Assembly: GCA_014155875.1 (NCBI GenBank)
Contig: JACEFZ010012653.1
Location: 206,001-270,000 of the forward strand
Source: Cepaea nemoralis
Taxonomy: Eukaryota > Mollusca > Gastropoda > Stylommatophora > Helicidae
Reading direction: 5' to 3'
Length of the DNA: 64,000 nt
Below are positions 53,394-62,930 of the stretch, in pieces. The notes beneath the pieces were generated by a model. The model did no database searches. It was not told the DNA's origin and was given only the letters and a program-made list of their open reading frames with translations. The number at the start of each line of letters is the position of its first letter. Within the stretch, counting starts at the first letter, position 1. The position numbers were made by a program, and so were the translations under genes.

Positions 53394-54708
53394 CTCCTCC
53401 TCTTCCTCCCTCTCCCTCCTCCATCCTTCCTCCCTCTTCCTCCTCCTTCTTCCTCCTCCTTCCTTCTCCTCCCTCCTCCTCCCTCTTCCTCCTCCTCCTA
53501 CCTCCTCCCTCCTCCTCCTCTCTCCTCCTCCCTCCTCCCTTTCCTCCCTCCTCCTCCTCCTCTACCTCCTCCCTCCTCCTCTCCACTCTGCCTCCTACCC
53601 TCTTCCTCTTCCCCTCCCCCTCCTCCCTCTCCCTCCTCCTCCCTTCACATTCCTCCTCCTCCCTCTTCCTCCTCCCTCCTCCTCCTTCTTCCTCCCTCCT
53701 CCTTCTCCTCCCCCTCCTCCTTCCTCCTCTCCCTCTCCTCCTCCTCACTCCTCCTCCTCCCTCCTCCTCCCTCTACCTCCTCCCTCCTCCTCCCTTCACA
53801 TTCCTCCTCCTCTCTCTTCCTCCTCCTGCCTCCTCCTCATCCCTCCTCCTCCCTTCTCCTCCTCCCTCCTCCTCCTCCCTCTACCTCCTCCTCCCTTCAC
53901 ATTCCTCCTCCTCCCTCTTCCTCCTCCTCCCTCCTCCTCCTCATCCCTCCTTCTCCCTCCTCCTCCTTCTTCCTCCCTCCTCCTCCTCCCTCCTCCCCCT
54001 CCTCCTTCCTCCTCCTCCCTCTCCTCCTCCTCACTCCTCCTCCTCCCTCCTCCTCCCTCTACCTCCTCCCTTCACATTCCTCCTCCTCCCTCTTCCTCCT
54101 CATCCTCCTCCTCCCTCCTCCTCCCTCCTCCTCCTCCCTCCTCCTCCTCCCTCCTCCTCCTCCTCCTCCTCCCTCCTCCTCCTCCTCCCTCCTTCTCCCT
54201 CCTCCTCCTCCTCCTCCCTCACATTCCTCCTCCTCCTCCTCCCTCCTCCTCCTCTCTCCGCCTCCTCCTCCTCCTCCTCCCTCTACCTCCTCCCTCCTCC
54301 TCCCTTCACATTCCTCCTCCTCCCTCCTCCTCCTCCCCTCCTCCTCTTCCCTCCTCCTCTCCCCTCCTTCTCCTCCTTCTCCCTCCTCCTTCTCCCTCTT
54401 CCTCCTCCCTCTTCTCCTCTTCCTCTCCCTCCGCCTCCTCCCTCCTCCTACTCTCTCCTCCTCCTCCCTCTCCCTCCTCCTCCCTCTCCTCCTCCTGCTC
54501 CCTTCTCCTCCTGCGTTCTCCTCCTCCCTCCTTCTCCCTCCTCCTCCCTCTTCCTCCTCCCTCCTCCTCGCCTCCTCCTCCACCCTACTCCTCCCTCCTC
54601 CTCCTAATCCCTCCTCCTCCCTCCTATTCCTCCCTACTCCTCCTGTCTCCTCCCTCCTCCTCCCTCCTCTTCCCTCCTCCACCTCCCTCTTCCTCCTCCC
54701 TCCTCCAT
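52770..54708 (+). repeat. 1.9-kb polypyrimidine (CTCCTC)n tract
   Basis: Nearly pure C/T on the plus strand, built of CTCCTCCCT and TTCCTCCTC words with occasional TACCTCCTC and TTCACATTCC marks that recur every 100-250 bp. Frames of over 600 codons (S/P/L-rich) on the plus strand and E/R/G-rich ones on the minus strand are open by composition and not considered genes. Triplex (H-DNA) formation is plausible. Confidence 0.95.
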
Positions 54709-54712
54709 TTAC

Positions 54713-54830
54713 CCAAGACAGACAGACAGTCAGACAGATAGTCGGGAACGGGATCTTATATGATTACTTATATGATTTAAATGAGATGCTCTCCACCATG
54801 GGCTGGGCCGCGTCAGACAGACAGACAGAA

Positions 54831-54914
<84 letters not shown>

Positions 54915-55015
54915 AGTCGGGAACGGGAACTTATATGACTACTTATATGAATTAAATGAGATACTCCCCATCAGGGTCTGGGCGAAGACGGGCCGGGTCA
55001 GACAGACAGACAGAC

Positions 55016-55050
<35 letters not shown>

Positions 55051-55148
55051 TAGTCGGTAACGGGAACGAGAACTTATATGACTACTTATATGAATTAAAT
55101 GAGATGCTCCCCACCAGGGTCTGGGCGAAGCCGGGCCGGGTCAGCTAG
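54713..55148 (+). repeat. Three tandem copies of the Helitron 3' end
   Basis: Each copy has (GACA)n, AGTCGGGAACGGGA, CTTATATGACTACTTATATG, AATTAAATGAGATGCTC and CACCAGGGTCTGGGCGAAGC, then CGGGCCGGGTCAG. Copies end at about 54817, 55002 and 55148. The first two run on into GACAGACA; only the third finishes in CTAG-T. Confidence 0.9.
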
Positions 55149-55254
55149 TTAACCTATAAATGTTGAACCAGCTTCTCTGGAGTTTCGGTGGTTGTATGTT
55201 TTAATCCGCACCGAGACTAGATTTTTTAACAGACCTCGACTCTCACATCACACA

Positions 55255-55450
55255 ACTGAGATATTTACTTCTCTGACTTCCACTTACCCTTTCCCTCTTC
55301 AATCTTGCCAGTTGTCACAAAGTGCTCCAGTCTATTTCTTCTAATCACGTTTTAAAATGTTAACCTTGTCTAATTTCTCCAATCAGTTTACGGTTTACAT
55401 TTACTTCTTGTGGGACTTTCGCACTGGTTTTTGTTCAGATTTCTAGTTCA
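55255..55450 (-). pseudogene. LINE tail fragment
   Basis: The minus strand reads KPVRKSHKK, then TVN-LEKLDKVNIL, Q-T-G-A-L-C-D-N-W-Q-D and VEVREVNI with stops. It aligns with 34760-34960 (ATATTTACTTCTCTG, CCAGTTTATTTCTTCT). Same family, only the tail. Confidence 0.55.
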
Positions 55451-55688
55451 CACTTTTGTATAACAAAGAAGTTATTGGTACAATTCCTGCTACTTAACGT
55501 CTTCCCGGTGAGCATGTGAAAGACACACCAGAGGAAACGATTAGCTTGTCTGCGCAGACGTTTATAACAGGGGCGTTCAGAAAGTAATGCACCACATTGG
55601 TTTTCTTATGAGTTGTTTATTCAAAAAGCATGACCTTTATACACAACATACATGGATATGTCATATAAACATCGGTAGTATTCAACAT

Positions 55689-55795
55689 GCTGCGGGATTT
55701 GCTGAGGAGGGGATCCGAGCACTTATGGACTGAATGGTTCGATGTGTAATGAGGATGATCTGTCAACTAACTAACTAACTAACTAACTAACTATT
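55689..55795 (+). mobile_element. RNase H LINE 3' tail inserted in mariner
   Basis: CTGCGGGATTTGCTGAGGAG, GATCCGAGCACTTATGGACT and GAATGGTTCGATGTG match 37169-37250, then GATCTGTC and (AACT)n. ATTCAACAT lies on both sides (55680-55688 and 55796-55804), a 9-bp target duplication. Very short 5'-truncated insertion. Confidence 0.9.
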
Positions 55796-55804
55796 ATTCA
55801 ACAT

Positions 55805-56095
55805 AATTCCCATCAACTTGTACGGTTTATGCCAGTGTGAAACAAGTGCATGCATTCCTTTCCCCTACCAGATTTGTCTTGATCATGTAGCCACTTCTTC
55901 GCTGCATGAATCACCCCTTCATCATCTTCAAACTTTGTCCCACGGAGTGCATCTTTAAGTGGACCAAATAGATGGGAAATCAGACGATGCCAAATCGGGA
56001 CTAAAGGGTGGATGGGGTAGTACAGTCCAATCCACTTTGGTGCACACAATTGGTACGTGTCATATTTGAAGTGTGCAGAATATCTTGCCTCTATC
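55805..56095 (-). pseudogene. mariner transposase C-terminal fragment
   Basis: The minus strand encodes HLFGPLKDALRGTKFEDDEG, then VIHAAKKWLHDQDKSGRGKE and CMHLFHTGINR, followed by D-G-N-Y-V-E before the LINE insert. In the neighbouring frame SPDLASSDF precedes it, carrying the last acidic residue of the catalytic triad. A frame change therefore falls between SDF and LFGPLK. The other two catalytic Asp residues and the DNA-binding domain are absent. Transposase would cut and paste the element; this copy cannot. Confidence 0.85.
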
Positions 56096-56409
56096 TTTAT
56101 TATTAGCTGAGAACAACGATGTGGTGCATTACTTTCTGAAAGCCCCTCGTAGATCTGTAAGACCTGCGTGACACGGCAATCATTCGGGTCAATGGTTCAC
56201 GGAAGAAGAATGAGCCCGCAAGAAATAGTTTATTCCTGTGAGGGAACATTTTAAGACTACATCTGTGTTACATTGCAATTAAATCGTTGCTGTCTACCAC
56301 ATATACTGTTAGGCGTCGGGGGGAGAGAAATTGGAGTTCTAGCGTCTGTGACCAGCGCCCTTCCTTCAGCGCCCTCTATATATTCGTGAGTGGTAATTGA
56401 AAACCGTAT

Positions 56410-56475
56410 TACATTTCTACGAGCGAACGAATGAATGAACTTTATTTTAAAGGGTCACAAATTGGATTCGGAGGA
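56410..56475 (-). mobile_element. S4 SINE-like tail, inverted
   Basis: CGAACGAATGAATGAACTTT then ATTTTAAAGGGTCACAAATT is the reverse of the S4 end near 43510-43560. Confidence 0.5.
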
Positions 56476-56612
56476 TCATCTAACATTCGGCTCTTCCAGT
56501 CATTCATCTTTATTACATACATTATTGATTATGCTTCCTATATTTATATAGGGAAAAAAAACATTAACAAATGAATGTTGTGAATATAAATAACGCATAT
56601 TGCCATGTTAAG

Positions 56613-56655
56613 AGACAGGCAGGCAGGCAGGCAAGCAGGCAGCCAGGCAGCCAGA
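56613..56655 (+). repeat. (GGCA)n microsatellite
   Basis: About ten GGCA/AGGC units with small changes. Confidence 0.9.
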
Positions 56656-56844
56656 TACACATACATACGCACATACATAAACACATACATATATACATAC
56701 CTGCAAACATATATCATTTACACAAACTCTGATAGTTATGCACCCACTCAATAACACACAAACACGCACTCCCTCGCATACACATATACTCACTCACAAT
56801 CACAAACTTACGAACACAGGTTTACTTATATATACGCACATATT

Positions 56845-56982
56845 CTCTCTTTCCTTGTCTCTTTGTCTCTTTCTTTGTCTCTCTCTCTCTCCTCTCTCTT
56901 TCTCTCTTTCTCTCTCTCTTTCTCTCTACCTTTCTCTCCCTCTCTCTCTTTCTCTCTCTTTTTCTCTCTTTCTCACTCTCTT

Positions 56983-57013
<31 letters not shown>

Positions 57014-57296
57014 CTTTCTCTCTCTTTCTCTCTCTTTCTCTATTTCTTTCTCTCTCTTTCTCTCTCTTTCCCTCTCTCTTTCTTTCTCTCTCTTTCTCTC
57101 TCTTTCTCTCTCTCTCTCTCTTTCTCTATCTCTCTCTTTATTTCTCTCTTTCTCTGTTTCTTTCTCTCTCTTTTTCTCTATCGCTTTTCTCTCTCTCTTC
57201 TTCTTCTCTCCCTTTCACTCTCTCTCCCTTTCTCTCACCCTCTCTCACTTTCTCTCTCTTTCTCTCTTTCTCTCTCTCTCTCTCTCTTTCTCTCTG
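56845..57296 (+). repeat. (TCTCTT/TC)n polypyrimidine repeat
   Basis: About 450 bp of TCTCTCTTTCTCTCTT-type sequence. Long S/L/F frames are artefacts. Confidence 0.95.
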
Positions 57297-57703
57297 GTAA
57301 AAGTATGTGCTACCTATCTCTGAATCCCATGCTCCATTCTTCTCATGTCATCATGGGACCGTTCCCCTCCCCTACCCCCGTTCCTATTATACCACAGAGT
57401 GTCCTGGCTGTCTATATAAGATTATCAATGTCAAGATTCATTTTGGTTTCACAGCTTGGCATTTCCTTCATTTTGTTCATGTTCTTATCAGTGCGTTACT
57501 TCTTTTGTCTCTATATTTCGATTCTTCTCATTCGGTTATCATGCCTTCATGTAAGTTACTATAATATTCTATCCCGTGTTTATATGTTGTGTTTTGTGTA
57601 TTTGTTTGCTCATGAAGGGTGATCGCCACAACGCCCGATGTTTTGAGTAACAGTGTTCTGTAGAACTGCATTACTTCGCGTTTTTTGTATATTGTTTACA
57701 TGA
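57297..57703. other. Spacer, nothing recognised
   Basis: About 400 bp of T-rich sequence between the pyrimidine repeat and the RTE-like LINE. Short frames lack domains. Confidence 0.5.
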
Positions 57704-59497
57704 GCACAGTTTTATCGAGGCAAAACTCCACATTTATATAGACCAGTCGAGAAAAATGAATCCAGAAAATTTTTTAAAGTACTGAAGTCAATGAAACGAG
57801 GGCACCAACAAAACACATATGGTTTAAAAGACAAAAATGGGAATATGATATATACCAATGAGGAAATGTGCAACACATGGAAAGAATATTTTATTGAATT
57901 ACTAAATTGTGAAGCTCCAAGTAACATTTTCCCACAGGAAGAGGTTCTAACATGCGAACCACAAATTGAAGAACCTACATTTGAAGAAATCCTATATGTA
58001 ATCACACGACTTAAAAACAATAAGGCAACTGGGACTGATGGAATTGCTGCTGAATTTATAAAGGCAGGTGGCCATGCATTACATCTAAAGCTATACGAAC
58101 TAATAATAAAAATCTGGAGGACAGAAGAATTACCCCATGACTGGAAAGAGTCATTATTGATACCTATCTTTAAGAAAGGAGATAAGTTCAAATGTGGAAA
58201 TTATAGAGGAATATCACTACTGTCCACAAGCTATAAGATACTATCCGCAGTATTACTAAATAGACTAAAACCATATTCAGAAGACATATTAGGTGACTAC
58301 CAGGCGGGTTTCAGACAAAACAGATCAACAATAGATCAAATATTTATCTTACGACAAATAGCCGAGAAACATTGGGAATATAAAAGAGATCTCCATAACA
58401 TTTTTGTGGATTTTAAAAAGGCTTATGATAGTGTCCATAGGAATAGTCTATGGAATGTTATGCAGGAATTTGGAATACCAAGGAAGTTAATTAACATGAC
58501 CAAACTATGCATGGAAGATACTTATAATATAGTAACATATAAAGGCAGGAAATCAGACCCCTTCCAAATAACATCTGGCTTGAAACAGGGTGATGCACTA
58601 TCGCCGCTACTCTTCAATCTGGCTCTAGAGAAAGCTGTAAGGAAGGTAAAGGAGGAATGTGATATTGGAGGAACATCCAAGCTGCTTGGTTATGCAGATG
58701 ATATAGATATTATAGGGCAAAGTGAACAAAAGACATTAGAAATATTGACTCACTTAAAGGAAAAAGCCCAACAGATGGGGCTGGTTATCAACCAAGATAA
58801 GACAGAATATATGGTAATTTCAAGAGACGGAATGGCTAAAAACTCTGGCCACATACAAATAGATAATATGACCATTAAAAGAACGGAAACATACAAATAC
58901 CTGGGTACAATCTTCAACTGCTCCAACATCATAAGGGAAGAAATACAAACTAGAATCAACTCTGGAAATAAGATATACTATACACTACAACATCTACTAA
59001 AATCAAAGGCGCTATCTCGTAACACCAAAATCACAATATACAAAACACTGATCAGACCAGTTGTGCTGTATGGCTCTGAAACCTGGAGTACAACGAAAGG
59101 AGACGAAGCCTTGTTACAAACCTTTGAGAACAAAATTTTAAGACGCATCTTTGGACCCATTAGGGATACACAAAGTGGAGAGTGGAAAAGAAGAAGTAAC
59201 AAAGACATTTATGATTTGTTTAAGTCCCCGCTAATCACTGGTATCATGAAGGCTAATAGACTACAATGGCTGGGGCATATAGAAAGAATGGAAGATAATA
59301 GGGAAACAAAACTCGCTTACACTCAGGAAATAAATGACCGTAGACCCCGAGGTAGACCAAGAAGGCGGTGGAGAGATAATATACATACAGACCTACAAGC
59401 ACTTGGAATCAACGACTGGCAAGAGAAGGTCCACCAGAGAGACGAATGGAGACAGATTGTATTTGCAGCAAAGAACCTCAATGGCTCGGAACGCTGA
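57704..59497 (+). CDS. RTE-like LINE reverse transcriptase, 5'-truncated
   Basis: The frame is open from the TGA at 57701-57703 to the stop at 59495-59497; the first ATG is at 57791 (568 codons). RT motifs run in order from that ATG: NNKATGTDGIAAEFIKAGG (about residue 75), DWKESLLIPIFKKGDK with CGNYRGISLLSTSYKILSAV, and DYQAGFRQNRSTIDQIF. Next are NIFVDFKKAYDSVHRNSLW (first catalytic Asp), SGLKQGDALSPLLFNLALE, and GYADDIDIIG (catalytic pair, about residue 301). Thumb YKYLGTIFNCSN, YGSETWS and tail RLQWLGHIERMED then RGRPRRRWRDNIHTDLQALG follow. No RNase H, consistent with RTE-type elements. The N-terminal endonuclease is missing, so the copy is 5'-truncated. The uninterrupted frame makes this the youngest-looking LINE here. 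Host domestication is possible but not indicated. Confidence 0.92.
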   Translation, partial: AQFYRGKTPHLYRPVEKNESRKFFKVLKSMKRGHQQNTYGLKDKNGNMIYTNEEMCNTWKEYFIELLNCEAPSNIFPQEEVLTCEPQIEEPTFEEILYVITRLKNNKATGTDGIAAEFIKAGGHALHLKLYELIIKIWRTEELPHDWKESLLIPIFKKGDKFKCGNYRGISLLSTSYKILSAVLLNRLKPYSEDILGDYQAGFRQNRSTIDQIFILRQIAEKHWEYKRDLHNIFVDFKKAYDSVHRNSLWNVMQEFGIPRKLINMTKLCMEDTYNIVTYKGRKSDPFQITSGLKQGDALSPLLFNLALEKAVRKVKEECDIGGTSKLLGYADDIDIIGQSEQKTLEILTHLKEKAQQMGLVINQDKTEYMVISRDGMAKNSGHIQIDNMTIKRTETYKYLGTIFNCSNIIREEIQTRINSGNKIYYTLQHLLKSKALSRNTKITIYKTLIRPVVLYGSETWSTTKGDEALLQTFENKILRRIFGPIRDTQSGEWKRRSNKDIYDLFKSPLITGIMKANRLQWLGHIERMEDNRETKLAYTQEINDRRPRGRPRRRWRDNIHTDLQALGINDWQEKVHQRDEWRQIVFAAKNLNGSER

Positions 59498-59512
59498 AGA
59501 AGAAGAAGTCGG
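59493..59512 (+). repeat. (GAA)n 3' tail of the RTE-like LINE
   Basis: GCTGAAGAAGAAGAAGTC immediately follows the last codons. Short microsatellite tails instead of poly(A) are typical of RTE-type LINEs. Confidence 0.65.
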
Positions 59513-60068
59513 GACAATGTTGCTGATGTGGTTAACATGACGGCGACATCTTTGCTTCCCAAAACATGTCCTAGTACCCACTGTTAGGTTGGGTCCACTT
59601 GGAATCCTCGGTCAATGTTTAAAATCCGCCAAAAATCCGCCTTAGTGGGGGTTTGAAGCCATGACAAGCGAGCCGTTTAAGCAAGCGATGGATGGAAGTT
59701 CAAACATGTTGCTTGACCTTTTGCACAAAGCTTGTGTGCCTTCTTGACAACAAAGGAGTTATGTTATTTTATTATTGTGTGCTTTTTCTTTCTTTATATC
59801 TGTTTGTGTTGTCCTGTCCCTGAAAAAGATTATTAAAATCGAAACGTCGGCTGTATACTGTGTCTTATAATACATATCTTTGTATTTTATGACTTCATTT
59901 TTATATATTTGTTGATTTGTTCACGCTTTGGATAATGTTCACTCTATTTTCACCTGCACGGAGCCTACTTAAGTTATGTACACAGTTTCATTGTTTAGTA
60001 TATCTCTTCTTGTCGCAGGAGCTAAATATATCTAATTGTTTGTAATTCATATTGACCTCTGCAGACGT
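59513..60068. other. Spacer; one ATCGAAACGTCGG motif
   Basis: No gene found. CCTGAAAAAGATTATT and ATCGAAACGTCGG near 59815-59850 resemble a motif often seen at Penelope-like element ends, but nothing else supports such an element. Confidence 0.4.
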
Positions 60069-60069
60069 T

Positions 60070-60235
60070 GCCGTCAACCACAACACCTGGTGACTTACAA
60101 GGCATGTTTACGTTCAGTAGGTTGCCATTGCTTTCTGAACGAGAAGTACATGCTGGTGTCCAACTGGCCGGTGTGAGGAATAAATCCACGGCCCGGGATC
60201 ACCGCACCGGAAGTTTTAGAGAAAGCGCTATGACA
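60070..60235 (-). mobile_element. S1-type SINE, inverted
   Basis: The plus strand CAGTAGGTTGCCATTGCTTT then CTGAACGAGAAG is the reverse of the S1 body. A B-box-like complement lies near 60190. Confidence 0.55.
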
Positions 60236-60454
60236 TATTTAAAAGGTCAGTATTACCTTGTAAAAGGAGCAAGGTAAAAAATATACTTCTTGGAAAATAA
60301 AGCTAATGACACAGGTATCTCTTACATGATATGTTTTTTCCGAGCTTCTCATTTCTACATCGAGTTATTTCCGTTACTCACTGTGCCCGATTCTACCTGT
60401 ATCGTCTTCCCTGCCTAGAAAACGAACAAATTATGAAGAAGGTGGAGGCAACGG

Positions 60455-60612
60455 AGATGTGGTTTCTGAGATGTGGTTTCTGAGATGTGGTTTCTGAGAT
60501 GTGGTTGTGGAGATGTGGTTTCTGAGAAGTGGTTTCTGAGATGTGGTTTTGGAGATGTGGTTTCTGAGATGTGGTTTCTGAGATGTGGTTTTGGAGATGT
60601 GGTTTCTGAGAC
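60455..60612 (+). repeat. 14-bp minisatellite GATGTGGTTTCTGA
   Basis: About 11 units with variants GATGTGGTTTTGGA and GAAGTGGTTTCTGA. Threonine/serine/histidine frames are artefacts. Confidence 0.92.
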
Positions 60613-60689
60613 CAAGACACAGTTGTTTGTCCTTTACAGTACGTGGCAATCATTCCCAGTTCTCTTTATTGTGTGTTATTTGACTGACT

Positions 60690-61384
60690 AACTGGCACCT
60701 TGCCGTCGTGATAGACGATAGTTTGTAAAATGGAGTTATCTCTCTCCGTAACGCAAAGCCTGGGCTGAATTTAGAGACCATGTGTTGATCATGCAGCAGG
60801 ATCCCGCTTTCGGCCTGTCTAGTTTACTCCAGAGGAAAGGTAACACCAATACACCTGGAAAAAGACAAGCTGCAGAAGCTGCAGGATCAGCAAAGCAATG
60901 CTCTAATCATCCGCTTAGGGCCTGGTCTACCCTGCCATGACATTTAGTCTTTAGGTTGCATTTCCTCGCACTGGGGTAAGGCTTGTAACATCCCAACTGC
61001 ACTCCTCCACCCAAAGCTGTTGGCACAATGTGGAGCGTCGGGTTTGGTAAATACCGTCCAACATTCGGCGCTAACAGAAAGCAGGTAGTACCGTCTGCTG
61101 TCATACGGTAGCTCAGTCATATCTACTAAGACCTGACCAACAACAGCCGGCGCTAGCAGAAAGGAGGTAGTACCGTCTGCTGTCATACGGTAGCTCAGTC
61201 ATATCTACTAAGACCTGACCAACAACATCCGGCGCTAGCAGAAAGGAGGTAGTACCGTTTACTGTCATACGGTAGCTCAGTTATATCTACTAAGACCTGA
61301 CCAACAACATCCGGCGCTAACAGAAAGCAGGTAGTACCGTCTACTGTCATACGGTAACTCAGCCATATCTACTAAGACCTGACC
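60690..61384 (-). mobile_element. Non-autonomous LINE derivative with 82-bp leader monomers
   Basis: Read on the minus strand: about four 82-bp monomers (61384 to about 61060; homologous sites at 61131, 61213, 61295 and 61377), then a GC-rich leader shared with LINE copy B (TGTTAGCGCCGAATGTTGG, CCCACATTGTGCCAACAGC-like, CCTGGTCTACCCTGCCATG inverse). The leader ends CCCAGGCTTTG near 60755. The next bases lead straight to the family 3' end (GACGATAG, then GGCAAGGTGCCAG inverse at 60690-60725). The entire ORF is missing. It looks like a LINE-driven element with a multimeric promoter and a minimal 3' end. Confidence 0.8.
61060..61384 (-). repeat. 82-bp monomer array (possible promoter units)
   Basis: Each unit contains ATGACTGAGCTACCGTATGA, CAGTAGACGGTACTACCTGC and TCTGTTAGCGCCGGATG on the minus strand. 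Spacing of GGTCAGGT complements at 61131, 61213, 61295 and 61377 is exactly 82 bp. One monomer heads LINE copy B at 26918-27000. Confidence 0.92.
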
Positions 61385-61399
61385 TATTGTGTTATGCAC

Positions 61400-61665
61400 T
61401 AAGCAATTTACTAAGCCCGCTCCGTGGCGAAGACGTTACGGAGGCAGTTCATAATCCCGCATACCACGTTCGAACCACAGCTGCGGGTGATATGGCATCA
61501 GACTGTCTTGCATTGGATTTTTATAAAATGGTATGGGTGCCGGTCGTTCAGAAGGCAATGACAAATTACTGAACGAATATTTGCCAGGAATCTCAAACAG
61601 CCAAAACATGCTGGGGTTGACTGCTACTTCCTGTAAAGGATATGCACTAACTAACTAAGCAATTT
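61400..61665 (+). mobile_element. S1-type SINE, fullest copy
   Basis: GCCCGCTCCGTGGCGAAGAC (A-box-like) and CACGTTCGAACCACAGCTGC (B-box-like), then CGGTCGTTCAGAAGGCAATG, CAAATTACTGAACG, ACATGCTGGGGTTGACTGC and TGTAAAGGATATGCACTAAC. It ends in ACTAAC repeats. Confidence 0.7.
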
Positions 61666-61839
61666 GTTGGTCAGTAGTTCGCCTGTGCTGTCTAAACGGG
61701 AACTCAAGGTTTATGTCCAACTTACCGCTGTGTGGAATTAACCCGCTACTCCGCAGTCAGCAGTCAGTTAGAGACATGATGAGACATATATTACGAATAC
61801 CTTGACTGCCAGAGTCACTAATTGCTAATGCATGTAAAG

Positions 61840-62463
61840 GGTTACGGAAATTAGAACATTATCTAGAAGTACAGAAATTAGAACATTATCTAGAAGTGCG
61901 GAAATTAGAACATTATCTAGAAGTACGGAAATTAGAATATTATCTAGAAGTACGGAAATTAGAACATTATCTAGAAGTACGGAAATTAGAACATTATCTA
62001 GAAGTACGGAAATTAGAACATTATCTAGAAGTACATAAATTACAAGATTATCTAGAATTACGAAATTAGAACATTGTCTAGAGGTAAAGAAATTAGAACA
62101 TTATCTAGAAGTACAGAAATTAGAACATTATCTAGAAGTAGGGAAATTAGAATATTATCTAGAAGTACGGAAATTAGAACATTATCTAGAAGTACATAAA
62201 TTACAAGATTATCTAGAATTACGAAATTAGAACATTGTCTAGAGGTAAAGAAATTAGAACATTATCTAGAAGTACAGAAATTAGAACATTATCTAGAAGT
62301 ACGGAAATTAGAACATTATCTAGAAGTACAGAAATTAGAACATTATCTAGATGTACGAAATTAGAACATTATTTAGCAGTACGGAAACTAGAATATTATC
62401 TAGAAGTACGGAAATTAGAACATTATCTACAAGTACCGAAATTAGAACATTATCTAGAAGAAT
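61840..62463 (+). repeat. 27-bp minisatellite, about 23 copies
   Basis: Unit GAAGTACGGAAATTAGAACA then TTATCTA. A six-unit block with the odd TTACAAGATT monomer occurs at 62041 and 62202, 161 bp apart, so a multi-unit duplication took place. Each unit contains TCTAGA. Confidence 0.94.
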
Positions 62464-62625
62464 GATGAGCCGGAGACAAACGAGTGTTCGTCGGTCATCT
62501 CATGAGAGGAGACGCATTATACAAGACCGTGACAACTGGAAAAATCATGGGTAAAAGAGGCAAAAGCATACCCAAATAAATGATGCTGGATGGAGTGGGA
62601 CGATAGCGTGGAATTGGGGGTGGGG
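62464..62625 (+). pseudogene. LINE tail fragment, R-G-R-P-R family
   Basis: Encodes RRQTSV, then with a frame change VGHLMRGDALYKTVTTGKI, MGKRGKSIPK and MMLDGVG. It parallels FFGHVMRR...TTGKIEGKRGRGRPREMMLDG at 49.7-50.0 kb. A G-rich GGGGTGGGGT stretch follows at 62612-62645. Confidence 0.65.
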
Positions 62626-62694
62626 TGGGGTGGGGGTGGGGACAGGGCGTTGGCTAGTTTTGAAATCAAGCGTAGTCTATACTCGTGATACTAC

Positions 62695-62930
62695 TTCTAG
62701 TACACTAGACTGGACGTGCGGATCAGCTTTCCCTATTACCAGTGTCCCTCGCCATCAGACGAACCCACTCCGATCTCAGAGGTACTTGTAATTTACGTCC
62801 CCAAGTCACGGACGAGAAGTCAACATTTTAGTCCAGCTGACCGGTGTAGTGGTTGAGCCCGCTACCTCAGCATCAGCGCACCGGATGTTTAAGAACGAGC
62901 GTTCTTATCTATTCGGTGATGCTGACCTCA
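62695..62930 (-). mobile_element. S2 tRNA-derived SINE, inverted
   Basis: The plus strand CCAGTGTCCCTCGCCATCAG then AAGTCACGGACGAGAAGTCA, GTCCAGCTGACCGGTGTAG and GTTGAGCCCGCTACCTC is the reverse of the S2 copy at 35760-36065, including its B-box. Confidence 0.72.

Larger units (their letters stand above)
52229..55148 (+). mobile_element. Non-autonomous Helitron, 2.9 kb
   Basis: Starts TCTTATATATAAATTGCGAT directly after an A and ends GGGCCGGGTCAGCTAG directly before a T. These are the TC...CTAG ends and A/T insertion site of Helitrons, with a short GGC-GAA-GCC hairpin before the end. No Rep/helicase is encoded. Inside lie a (CTGT)n/(ATGT)n block, a LINE tail, 1.9 kb of CTC/CCT repeats and three successive 3'-end copies. 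Rolling-circle transposition with captured sequence fits this structure. Confidence 0.8.
55567..56149 (-). mobile_element. mariner-type transposon remnant
   Basis: Terminal inverted repeats of about 29 bp: AGGGGCGTTCAGAAAGTAAT then GCACCACAT at the left, and the reverse complement with one change at the right. TA dinucleotides flank the ends (55565-55566 and 56150-56151), as for IS630/Tc1/mariner. The interior holds only the transposase C-terminus. A LINE tail is inserted at 55689-55795 with a 9-bp duplication. Confidence 0.85.

Noticed and set aside
52760..54741. Very long S/P/L-rich open frames (over 600 codons)
   Set aside because: They lie wholly in a (CTCCTC)n-type tract where stop codons cannot arise easily. 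No domain, no start context and all frames behave alike.
59813..59860. Penelope-like element end or hammerhead ribozyme
   Set aside because: ATCGAAACGTCGG is suggestive, but the CTGATGA core is absent (CTGAAAA is seen) and no Penelope RT or GIY-YIG frame is nearby.
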